A DNA stretch of 64,000 nucleotides from Siderastrea siderea (taxonomy: Eukaryota > Cnidaria > Anthozoa > Scleractinia > Rhizangiidae), in NCBI GenBank assembly GCA_964030785.1, contig OZ034972.1:15261231-15325230 (forward strand), given 5' to 3'. The translations under genes and the position numbers were made by a program. The notes beneath the pieces are model-generated. The model saw only the letters and a list, made by a program, of their open reading frames with translations, was not told the origin of the DNA and did not search any database. The stretch's first letter is position 1. Each line of letters starts with the position of its first letter. Of this stretch, positions 14,204 to 22,900 are shown piece by piece.

Positions 14204-17200
14204 ACCCCTCCTGTCAAACAAAACCATGAAAGAAACATGAAGCGGCTGGCAAGCATGGGATAATGCAGAAGAAGCTAAGCACGTAAAGTCCTGTTCTTCA
14301 ACTTTCATACTTGATTTAATCTAGAAGAATACTTACATTTTTGTCTTTATTTTGCAGGCTTTCCAGACAAAGTGTGAGTCTCTCAATTAACTTTTGTAAC
14401 TTTTGCAACAAACTGTTGTTAAAAGTCTGACTTTTGTTTTCTGGCAATCAGTTGAAAACTTAACCCCAGTTTATCAGTCAGTTAGTGTTAGAGAATCCAA
14501 GCAATTCCATTATCATTTCCATTACCAGAAGTAATAATGGCCTCTGTTTCGTTCCAAAGCCACCATGTACATGACTTTTTCATTAGAGAGAATTTTTTTT
14601 TCACTTCACTGAAATGATCAGTTCCATGTCATATGTCTCATCAGAGTTGCACTGTTATTGCATGCAGCTGTAGGTTAACCGATTGCAAGATATGTTGCAA
14701 TAAAATAGATGTCAGTAAATAGCGAGCATTTACTATTAAAGAGCCCAGAAGCCATTACTGGAAATAATAATGACTTCTGCTTTGTTCCTAAACTACCAAA
14801 TTTTTGTCATGTCATCAGAGTTGAACTGTAATTGTCTGCAATTGTTTGCAAAGTAATTGTAAGATTTGTCTGGCAATAAATAATGTAAACAGTTTAATTT
14901 ACCAGTCTTGATCTCTTTCATGTGTTTGCTTTCTTGTGGACTTAGGGACCGTTCATTTTTTACGAGGTAGGGGGGGCTGGTGGGATTTGGGGGGGGGGGG
15001 TCACGTAAAACAAATGGCCTTAAAGGAGGGCCATCTAAAAAAATAAGGGAAAAGGGGGAGGGGTCACGTGAAATATTTTTGTAATACTTTAAGATGGGAT
15101 ATGTTGTACTATTTTTTAAAAAAATATATCCCCAACCGAAATACACAAATTAGATTTAAAAATCTATTAAAGAAGTTGCTTCTGCTTTTAATAACGTTTC
15201 CACAGCTACAGACTACAATTTTAAAGTTAGGGAACTTTAATAAACCAACAAAGCTTTCTTTCTATTTAGTTACTTAATTTTCATTTCTGCATTTTTAGTG
15301 GTAGCGCGACCAGAATAGCCTAACCTACCTGCAAGCTGCTATAAAGGCCTGTAAACTGTCTTGAATGAATAAAGTTACTGTTACTACATTGCTTCTCTCT
15401 GCTAATCTTCTTCAAGCTCTTCCTCGTCGTTTGTGCTGCTAGCACTGTGGGAGTCGCTTTCATTCCTTTCAGGCAGAGCATACTCTTCAGGATACAGGAA
15501 GCAGTACACATCAGCTCTAACGTCAGGCTTGAGGTTTGTGATTATTCTGCTTCCTACCGCATTGCTGAAGTGGTTTGATTGCAACATCTGTGCAATATAT
15601 GGTGCATCTCGTCTATCAGTAATTCTGCAACATCTTCGACGTTGACGCACTCTTCAGGGATGGCTAGGGAAGGAGGATACACAAGACATTCTGCAAGATC
15701 ATTGCCTAGCGGGTTTCCAACACAGATGCCATACACTCGTTGGACGTTGTTTGCATCCCGCTTCTTCTTCCTTTCATTTGATTTTCTTTAGTTTTCTTTC
15801 TTTCTTCGCCTCTTGCTTATAATTATGTTCTTTATGTATGCCCTTATATATAGTGTGGAAACTTTTCTTGTTTTCTTCTAGCATTTCCATATCCTGCTTG
15901 ACCTTCAGCAGCTTAGCCTCAATGCACTTGATCTGCTCCACATTAAAATCGTGAGCAAATTCTTCTCCTTGCTTCAAGGTAAGCCCATTAGGCTGGAAGA
16001 GTGTGGAATCATGTTCTTTCAAATGTTTCACCATGCCATTCAACTTGTCAAACATGCTTCTGTGCTCTTTGATGAAGAAGTTCAATCTTCTTCCATCACT
16101 GGGCTTCAAATGATATCCTGGTTTGGAAAACTCACTTGCTCTTTTCGAAAACCCATCCGCACTTAGAAAGGTAACCTCTTTTGATTGTAAAACATCATAT
16201 CGACAGGATCGTTCAGTGGTGAACCTATTCTTAAAGGGCTCGTCACTTTCGCCATTCTTTCGCATTTTGGAATGAGTCTCTTTGAAAATGCTCATGTAGT
16301 ATTGCGCTCTCTTTCCTTTTGGATTTACAATATAGCCAATACTTGTTTTCCAAAGTCCCTTTGAGATGTCCGCATCTTCAGCAGGGGAGGAACTAGTAAC
16401 CTACCAGTCGCTTATTAAATGCTGTATTCGTTTGGTCGAATGCAGTTCAAATGTAGTTTGCAGCATTTCAAAACGGAGTCATAAGACAAACGATATCAAT
16501 AGATGTCACAACACATCATACCTGGTACAGTTCCACAACGCTGGTGCGAAAAAAGAGTCTGCCCCTAGTAACAACTACTTTTCCAAGATTGAGAAGTTCA
16601 TAACTGAACATTACGAAGAAGGGGAGAACTACAGGGAGTTTTTAAAGTTTTCTTGTGGAGAAAAGGTAGGAGCCAATTGTTCTGAACCACTCATAGATAG
16701 ATGTCCGAAGCCTTTTCCTGACCATTCCTGTCTTCCCGAGTACCATTACCTACCGTACAACAACACTCCAAGGGAGGGCCATAATCCAGACGATTGGCAG
16801 CCCAGAGTTCAGTTGAAGAAGGAGCGTGGCAGTGGCAGGCTAGTTTTGTCATATTCAGAAAGTGTAGCAGCATTTTCTGACAAGTTTATTGTTAAGCCAA
16901 AGTTTGTTGTTGAACACCTTAAGCATCTTGAGGTGGTAGATTTCAAAAAGAAGAAGAGGGCAGAGGAGAGGGCCAAGGAAAGCCAGAAGGCGAAGGAGAA
17001 AAATCATGAGGATTATGCTTGGAAAGATTTGTGCGAAGATCCAACAAAATTACAAAAGCTTCGAGTGGCAGAGCTTAACAAATACCTCAAGCACCGTAGA
17101 CTAGACAAGCATCTGAAGAGCACCAAACATGACAAGGTTAAGGTAATTGCCAGACACTGGCTTCTCCAAATCAATCCTTGCTAGACATTGATAACGATGA

Positions 17201-19745
17201 TAGCGATGAAGATGACAACAGTGGAAGCGAAAGCAGCAGTGAAAGAGACAAATCGAATGATGTCATTCTTGCCTTCATCGATGACGATGAAGAAGTTGCC
17301 TTCATCGATGACGAAGAAGTTGAGAAGCCAGCCACGATACGTTTGGGAAGAGCCATAACCAGAAGATCAGAAATTGATTTTTCTTTTTTTTTTTACTCTT
17401 CAACGAATTCAAAGTTTATAGCGAGCTGAAACATTTCTCTTTTGCTGATTTAGTACAGTTAAAAGTGGCAAATGCAACTGTCGTATTAATTGTAATATAA
17501 TGATATTGTCAAAAGGATGGTTTTGTTAACTGTACAGTATGCACAGCTGGCTTAATTGAGTTTTCTTTTTTTTTTTTTTTGGGGGGGGGGGTCACCCAAA
17601 AAATTTACCCTTATGGGGGGGGCCATGGGAAAAAATTATTGATTGAGGGGGGGCCATGCATCTTCTTAATGACAGGTCAAAAATCCCACCAGCCCCCCTA
17701 CCTCGTAAAAAATGAACGGTCCCTTACCTCTTCCCGTTCTTTTCCTCAGCAATCTTCCCATCCCGTCCCTTCCTGCCCATGTTGAAATATCAGTTGTAGC
17801 CTGTTCCAGGTGTTTAGAAAGTGGCGTGTGAGTGAAAATTACTGAGAGCAGCTTTTTTTCCTACTCTCAATATTTTTCATGTGGCCACTATCTGAATGCC
17901 TGGAACAGGTTATGTCAGCTGCAGTACTGGCTTTGGCTTTCCTGGAAGCCCAGAATCAGATGATCCAAGTAAAAAAAAAATAGAACAACCAGGAAATATG
18001 TCAGAAATCTCCCTCGTGATGGCTTTTTTTGCACCTTGAGTCCAGCCTGCAACAACCTACACGAGTCTATCTGATTGACAGTTGGTATATCCAAAGTTGT
18101 GTTGATGCATATCCTCAGTTGGACAGGGTTTGCATGTACCTATAAATGTTAGGTGTGAGGGGGACAGACCCCAAACTGAAAGGGGCATTCCTTCAAAATT
18201 CCCCTCATTTTGGGAGATTTATTTCCTTCCTTGAATCCATATGGGTCATAGATTTCCCAGTCAAATGCTCCACATTTGCTTGTAATCCCGGCCCACCACA
18301 CCTTGCATTGGGTATACCACTGAAACTGGCACATCCAAGTTAAAAAAATCGGATTGTGTTCTGTCTTTTCACTAATGCAACACTATTTGAATGGAAAGGG
18401 CACAAGACATTCCATTCTGATCTCAGTCTTCAATCATTATAATGATGTGTTTCTCAATTTTTCTTAATGTGTGATTTGTTGTCAAAGCAGTATTTTACAA
18501 AACTTGTGTAGCAATGCATTCTGAGTGGCACGAACAACTGGAAAACAACTTGCAGAGAATGTAACATGTAACAGGGCAAAATCCCCAGGCAAACTAACCA
18601 AAATTACACACAGAGATTATATGAAACACCATGTCTTGAAAACAACCAAACTAAGTTGCCAAGAAATTTTTCTTAGGCATTTCTGTTTCATGGTAACATC
18701 TTCCTAACTGTACATAAAATCATGGTCCTTGCCCAGGACATACACACAACACATACCTTGATCTTGATTTTTGTTGGCATACAGGTTATAAACATCATGT
18801 ACAATTGTTTTAAAGAGCTCTTTCTGATCTGTCTCAAGTCTTTCTATTCCCAAGTGCTTTAGAAATTCTTCTCTAACTGATTTGACTGTGAGTGCCCTAA
18901 AATGAAAGTAAGACTGTTAATTATACACTGCCTACTAGAAATTCTACACAGGATCTTAGTAGGATCTTGTAGGATCCTAACCCAGGATCTTGATAAGATT
19001 TTACTTAAGATCCTATAGGATCCTGGGTAGGATCCTCTGTATGAAAAATTTGAGATTTTGTCTTAAATAGGGTAGCAAAATCAGAGATTTGTGTCTTAAA
19101 CAGGGTCAGGGCTTAGACACCGGGGCCACACCTCCCCACCCAAGCATCTGCTGAGTACCCCCCCCCCCCCCCTGGGGAGATTTCCTGCAGTTTGTTTGTC
19201 AACTAAGAAAAACCTCTTTGGCCAAGAAGACTGTCGTCATAAGCAACTGCATTAAAACCTACAGGGACAGTTGCAAACCTTTGCCCTGGTGTTGTACATG
19301 TATGTGTGTTGCATAATGCTAATACCGGGGATTAATTGTCCTAGCAGGGTTGGGCACTACACGAATGATTCATGAAAGTAATCAAAATGGAATAAGGCAA
19401 CGTGCACCAGGTTACATGAGATTTGGCATGGTTCAGCAAAATTTCTTAGCATTTCTGCTACCATAAAATAAGTTTGTCTCCTTCGTTGCGTGACGACCCT
19501 AAAAACGGCTGCAAAGGAGACTAAAAATAAGTCAAAATCCACAATTTAGCTTATAACTGCAACTTAAGCTTACTACAAGGAATAAGCTCAAATTTTTGCA
19601 GGCCAAAGCTGAGGTGATTGTTCTGTGCAGCGTGCAAATGTACTTAAATACGAAATACAAATACAACCTACCCGATATCATTGCTTTTCCTGAAAACCCT
19701 GTGAACAAACTTTCTGATCGTCGATTCATTGATAGTTTCTGCCAT
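3019..19745 (-). CDS. HIRIP3: HIRIP3-like histone chaperone (CHZ domain), 6 exons
   Basis: The coding exons, 5' to 3' on the minus strand, are 19745-19672, 18896-18757, 6823-6180, 5314-5131, 3773-3678 and 3278-3019. They total 1398 nt (465 aa), and every junction is GT-AG and phase-consistent. Residues 1-71 match the HIRIP3 N-terminus (MAETINESTIRKF, then ALTVKSVREEFLKHLGIE). Exon 3 is a 215-residue acidic/basic low-complexity linker rich in S, E, D and K. Exons 4-5 carry the conserved CHZ-type core (LRNLKRYARTCG, later KKKKEEADEVAELDCNNII). Exon 6 ends in an acidic SSDDDDY tail. In the family this module binds H2A-H2B dimers; HIRIP3 was named for its interaction with HIRA. Exon 4 has a GAGCAG tandem acceptor, so a CAG codon may be included or skipped. 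Exon 5 must start at 3773 (GAAGAATA) to keep frame, not at the nearer AG. Intron 2 is about 11.9 kb and full of mobile DNA. Orthology is confident; exact ends of exons 4 and 5 slightly less so. Confidence 0.9.
3986..4086. repeat. Small foldback repeat (copy 1), HIRIP3 intron 4
   Basis: The arms AAATTTTCAAACCAGTTT and AAACTGGTTTGAAAATTT pair around a ~60-bp centre. A related copy lies at about 26679-26803 with the same CAAACCAG...CTGGTTTG arms. It lies in the intron between HIRIP3 exons 5 and 4. Confidence 0.75.
4125..4450. mobile_element. Inverted composite of two tRNA-derived SINEs (locus A)
   Basis: Two SINE units lie head to head: a full-length minus unit (tail at 4125, tRNA-like head near 4290) and a 3'-truncated plus unit (about 4330-4450). 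Both heads carry a pol III B-box-like GGTTCGATT. Both bodies carry the CCTGAA/TTCAGG hairpin and a CAACC/GGTTG hairpin. The pair is flanked by CCACAAAATATA(T/C)GTG at 4109-4124 and 4451-4466 (15 of 16 identical), a likely target-site duplication, so the composite seems to have inserted as one unit. It lies in HIRIP3 intron 4. Confidence 0.75.
5727..6061 (+). repeat. Dispersed repeat family R1, copy 1 (HIRIP3 intron 3)
   Basis: This shares long, diverged but collinear similarity with 63054-63381: common blocks include AAGCCCAATGGGCATT, GTGTGACACAATATTTTGAC and CACAACTGAGAAT. Both copies have the same orientation. No coding capacity or terminal repeats are seen. It is probably an old non-autonomous element. 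Confidence 0.7.
6969..7115. repeat. Foldback repeat, HIRIP3 intron 2
   Basis: The arms TCTTATTAGATGTTTCG and CGAAACATCTAATGAGA, with inner GTATCGCCGT / ACGGCGATAC, pair across a short centre. The preceding ~120 bp (6845-6965) is a diverged relative of the same unit. No reading frame. Confidence 0.7.
9043..9272. repeat. Foldback/MITE with ~100-bp arms
   Basis: The outer arms GGCAGCATTTTCGTGCAACT and AGTTGCACGAAAATGTTGCC pair. Inner arms extend the stem almost to the centre (TGTTGC, GGTGGTAATACG and others), so nearly the whole 230 bp folds back. No reading frame, and no clear target-site duplication. It lies in HIRIP3 intron 2. Confidence 0.75.
12468..12833. mobile_element. MITE with poly-G terminus and 8-bp TSD
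   Basis: The ends are CCCGGGGG... and ...CCCCCGGG, with inner arms CTCCCATAT / ATATGGGAG and GGGGATGCTCGTC / GACGAGCATCCCC. The flanks TAGTGACT (12460-12467) and TAGAGACT (12834-12841) match at 7 of 8 positions. An 8-bp duplication suggests a hAT-like mechanism (inference). The interior repeats CGCTTAG and CTCCTTTAG motifs but has no reading frame. Confidence 0.75.
12902..13301 (-). pseudogene. Cytochrome P450 (CYP3-like) pseudogene, internally deleted and frameshifted
   Basis: Reading the minus strand from 13301, an N-terminal piece typical of CYP3/CYP6-clan P450s (DDNWKRIRNTLTPTFSAGKM, the helix C region) runs in frame directly into a C-terminal piece (HHDPDTWEDPEKFNPERF). About 250 residues between these blocks in a normal P450 are missing, including the I-helix and ExxR regions. 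After PERF a one-base shift moves to the frame carrying the haem-ligand loop FGAGPRNCIDMRF and the C-terminus, ending at the stop at 12902-12904. The Gly that usually follows the haem-ligand Cys by two (CxG) is Asp here. Together these show a dead copy. It sits antisense-neutral inside HIRIP3 intron 2, on the same strand as HIRIP3. No intron is visible in the remnant. Confidence 0.85.
13523..13641. repeat. Two-copy tandem repeat, 64-bp period
   Basis: CTCAGACTTGTGTGA...AAGTCGC(A/G)TGATCAAGGACTC... occurs twice, with starts at about 13525 and 13589. The neighbouring 13315-13960 carries several copies of a CCCTGTTTAGGACA-type motif ending at a poly-C tract (about 13946-13958), probably one decayed element. 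Confidence 0.7.
14109..14202. repeat. Palindromic trinucleotide microsatellite (TAA)n(TTA)n
   Basis: About 16 TAA units switch abruptly to about 15 TTA/ATT units, so the two halves are exact reverse complements. The tract can form a perfect hairpin or cruciform of about 47 bp per arm. Open frames across it (poly-N, poly-I, poly-Y) are artefacts. Confidence 0.95.
15402..16400 (-). pseudogene. Element-borne gene of unknown function (minus), two frameshifts
   Basis: The main frame runs from about 16400 (a possible exon start after a CTGGTAG acceptor) through GYIVNPKGKRAQYY and MSIFKETHSKMRKNG to about 15774. Its C-terminal half is charged and probably coiled coil (KLLKVKQDMEMLEENKK). It then shifts frame near 15770 into a block with YGICVGNPLGND and AIPEECVNVEDVAE. 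A second shift near 15640 leads to APYIAQMLQSNHFSNAVGSR, DVRADVYCFLYPEEY and an acidic EEELEED end. These blocks look like one ancestral protein of about 330 residues or more. I do not recognise the family and see no DDE-type motif. Either both shifts are decay or one hides a small intron. Confidence 0.6.
16366..17429 (+). pseudogene. Element-borne gene of unknown function (plus), SAP-like C-terminus
   Basis: The open frame spans 16366-17184, but its first ~55 codons are antisense to the minus gene. Protein-like composition begins after a GTACAG acceptor-like site at 16530 (HNAGAKKESAPSNNYFSKI). The following region has regular Cys and Pro spacing (ANCSEPLIDRCPKPFPDHSC), then a Lys/Glu-rich helix, then LQKLRVAELNKYLKHRRLDK, which resembles a SAP-type helix-turn-helix DNA-binding motif (inference). 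Near 17180 the frame shifts to an acidic tail (DDSDEDDNSGSES) that carries a small repeat, AFIDDDEE/AFIDDEE. The protein lies opposite the minus gene inside the same TIRs and presumably shares a central promoter with it. Function unknown. Confidence 0.6.
17724..18756. other. HIRIP3 intron 2, proximal part: no gene seen
   Basis: This is AT-rich intronic sequence. A diverged pair of CCTGGAACAGG-like motifs (about 17802 and 17899) forms a weak inverted repeat. Nothing else is supported. Confidence 0.5.
18897..19671. other. HIRIP3 intron 1
   Basis: It holds a GGATC(C/T)T-rich cluster at about 18950-19040 (repeated AGGATCCT/AGGATCTT), a fragment with CTTAAACAGGGT motifs, and a poly-C tract at about 19155-19172 like those ending other elements here. 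No coding sequence. Confidence 0.5.
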
Positions 19746-19930
19746 CTTTCCTAGACTTTATAAGCTCACATTTATTCCAAACTCTCCAAACTCAGGTCTT
19801 TTCAACTGTGGCGGGAAATACATGTACTTTACAATCATCTCTCCTTCCTCTATCCCAGGTCTCTCTCGGACCAACACTTTGACCAGCGGATGCATGCCAT
19901 GATTATGCGCAGTACTCATTCACATTCAAC
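19746..19930. promoter_or_regulatory. Bidirectional promoter between HIRIP3 and PLRG1
   Basis: The two start codons face away from each other and are only 185 bp apart, so both 5' UTRs and promoters must lie here. I see no TATA box at a convincing distance. GGCGGGAAA at 19810-19818 matches the E2F consensus (reverse complement TTTCCCGCC), and TGCGCA at 19906-19911 resembles an NRF1 half-site. Both motif assignments are inference. An E2F site would fit a histone chaperone and housekeeping splicing factor expressed in dividing cells. Confidence 0.75.
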
Positions 19931-22900
19931 ATGGCGGAGGTGAGCGTCTTGCAATGTGCTTACAACTTTTATCTAATTTTGCACTGACATACTGAATATT
20001 TCTCTTTTCAGGATATTGTAAAGCATTCTGTACACACCCTGGTGTTTCGTTCTCTAAAAAGAAGCCATGATATGTTCCTTCATGATAATTCTCTGCCGTT
20101 AAAGAGAGATGAGAAGAGGTAAGCTTAAGGATTTTTCCCTTCTCTCGGCTCCCGGCGTGGGCAATCGATGAAAGTCTATATCGAAAAACGGTTCGATAAA
20201 TCGATAACTATTGATAACAGTCACTTAAACGTTATCTATTTTGTCGATCAATCGATAAAAATCGATATCACAACCTTTTTGGCAATTAGTGTTATTGATT
20301 TTATCGAGTCATATATCGATTTTATTGATGGATGTCAGTCATCAAACTCTTTAATTTCTGGCATAGTACGTGTAACTGCAGTAAAATGTTTGAGCTGTCT
20401 TTGTTCAATCTGAGAGTGATGCATAAGGTCAACCCAATTGTAAGTAACAATTTTTTTTACTGTTCCAGATATTGAAAGAATTCAAATGCTTATGTTGTTT
20501 TGTTTGACACAGAGACATTGCATGATAAAAATAATGTGTATTTTTCAGCGAATGCCTAAATTGGTTCATTGCACCATTAGTCAGGTATCAATACTTAGTT
20601 TTATTGGCCTAGAAAAGATTTAGAAACCTCATCGTTGCATATAGCAATAAAATTGCCCAAACTTGTTACAGAAGTTTTTATCTAGCAAGATCTTATATTT
20701 CGACACATCAAAGCTTATCCATAAAATCTATATTTTTCGATAGCTGTAATTGAAAAACCCATAAATATTGATTACTAACAACAGATCCTTTTATCATTTT
20801 TTATTGATTTGCCTTATAATTTACTCATTTTTATCAATTGTTATCCAATATTATCGATTATCACTCTTATCGATTGCCTGTGTTGGGCTGGCTTCACTTC
20901 AACTTTGTCTGAGGTGACTGGGTGAAGAAGTAAGCCCAAAATCATAGAAAATGATTACAAGGAACAGAAAGTATTATAAAATGTTTAGAAAGAACATTTA
21001 AAAGGGTGATCAGGAATTTAAGTGTGATTTATAATAAGCAGTTTTAATAGACTGTATCTTTGTTGCAGACTTTGATGTTTTGAGCGATGTTGAATTACCA
21101 CGGAATTAATCACCTCTGCACTAATCGATGTAACAAAATAACAAGCACTGTTCTCTGGAGTCTTTACCTGCTCAGTAGACTCCTTTATAGTTAGCAGTTC
21201 AAAGGAATAGTAGTGTGTGTTCTAGATGGCAGGGGATTTGGCCTCTGCTGTATTGCCAACTGTGGTCTTTTATGACAATTTACATGATCATATGCATGTT
21301 GTAACACATCACAGACACAGGTCTTAGATTGTTGCCATCAGTTAGAACCAGATATATTACCACAAAATTCTTTGTTGTCGGTCTCACTCTTTTGCCGCCC
21401 AAAAGTGAGGACCTTTTGCTTTCCCATTGACAGAAAAAATCTGTTAGGTTTATAGAAAGCAACACTTTCTCTGCACTCTGGCACCTGTTTCAGTGTCTTT
21501 AGAATGATGCATTGTCTTTACCATACAAAAAACTGGGAGAATGTACTCAAGAATTTTCTATTGATAGTGTGTAATTTAATCAACCCTGATAGGCCTCATG
21601 CATGTTACATCACCAGTTCAAAATTTACCACCAAGCCTTGCTTGTACAAAATTCTTTGCAAGCATTTGGCAACTAGGAATTGTTTTTGTCTGAGTACTGG
21701 TATTCTTTTCAACTTTGTTGCTTTGGGGATTCATTGATTACAAACTTCACGAGTTCATACTTTGAAAGTGAGGCTTAGTTAAATTAGGTAGTCTGACGTA
21801 GACATGCATAAGGGCTATTGAAAATAATTTATTAGGTCTACCATGGATAATAAGAACAGTAAATCAGTATATTCTGATTTAACAGTTTTTTTTTTATTTC
21901 CTTGTTAAGTGACCAAGCCAAAAAGTCCTGTAAGATCCGTGATGAGTACTTTATGGTAAAAGATTTGGTTTTACCAAAAGAAGCTTTACCATCCAATAGA
22001 AATCCAGTGACTGGAGCCTATCCTTCAAATCAAGGTAAGGCTATATATATATTAATCTAACAAAATTAATACCTTTTGTATGTAACTTAGGCTAAATGCT
22101 GTCTAGTAATAGTAAACCATTATTTTGAAGCCTTGGAATTGGAGTAGAAAATAAAGTGACATGTTTCTAAAAATTAAAAATTACATTGTAGTGTTATTTT
22201 TGTCAGTTTCAGATATTCCTCCACTAATAGAAGGAGCTCACCCTTACCCATCTGCTCCAGGTGACAATTTTTAATTTTATAGATCTGTTTTCACACCCTC
22301 TTAGTTATTTTCCTAAGTTGTACTTGAGAAAAGTAGCACAATGGAGCAGCGGTCATTTTTATAATGTACGTTCTTAGCATGTTGTGGCCTATCCTACTGA
22401 ATGTCTTACATGCAGTTATAATTGCAGGTGTAGTACTGCCTAATTTCAAATATTTCAAATTCAAATATTCATGGAATTTTCTTGTGTGTGAATGCTAATG
22501 CGCAACATACAGCATTATTGGTACACACACCTATACATAATTAACACAGCAAACAAGAGCTGAGAAACTCAAGGAGAGAACTCATATTAACTAGTTCTGG
22601 AGAGCCTGGAAATTGCTCGTCTGACATTAGACAACAAACTGTCAAGAAGACGTTTACTATAGCACAACTTAGAAGCTTAGTGTAGATCTTGTTGTTATGA
22701 CAAAGTTATATCCTTCACTCTAGGTGTTACCCTAACTCCAGAAACAGCTGCAAGTAGAAAACATCCATCTCATGCAGGAGTACAACAGCTGATGTCTAAT
22801 CTACCACCAACAGAATCACAGTAAGTGCTGTTTGCAAAGTTGTCTTTTGTTGGAATAGAAAGAACAAACTGTGAGAGAAGTGCACTGAAGTTTGTCGATG

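Larger units (their letters stand above)
14945..17723. mobile_element. 2.8-kb DNA transposon with TIRs and TTA TSD, nested in HIRIP3 intron 2
   Basis: The left end GGGACCGTTCATTTTTTACG and the right end (its reverse complement, finishing at 17723) continue as inverted repeats for about 44 bp, through a G6/G7 run and CTGGTGGGATTT. TTA flanks both ends (14942-14944 and 17724-17726). Subterminal G-rich blocks recur: GGGGTCACGTAAAA on the left, GGGGTCACCCAAAA on the right, and GGGCCAT motifs on both sides. Inside are two divergent gene remnants (minus 16400-15402, plus 16366-17429). A 3-bp TTA duplication is the PIF/Harbinger pattern (TWA), but I recognise no Harbinger transposase or Myb-like protein, so family is unassigned. 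Confidence 0.85.

Noticed and set aside
14039..14308. Open frames encoding poly-N, poly-I and poly-Y on both strands
   Set aside because: Pure artefacts of the (TAA)n(TTA)n microsatellite.
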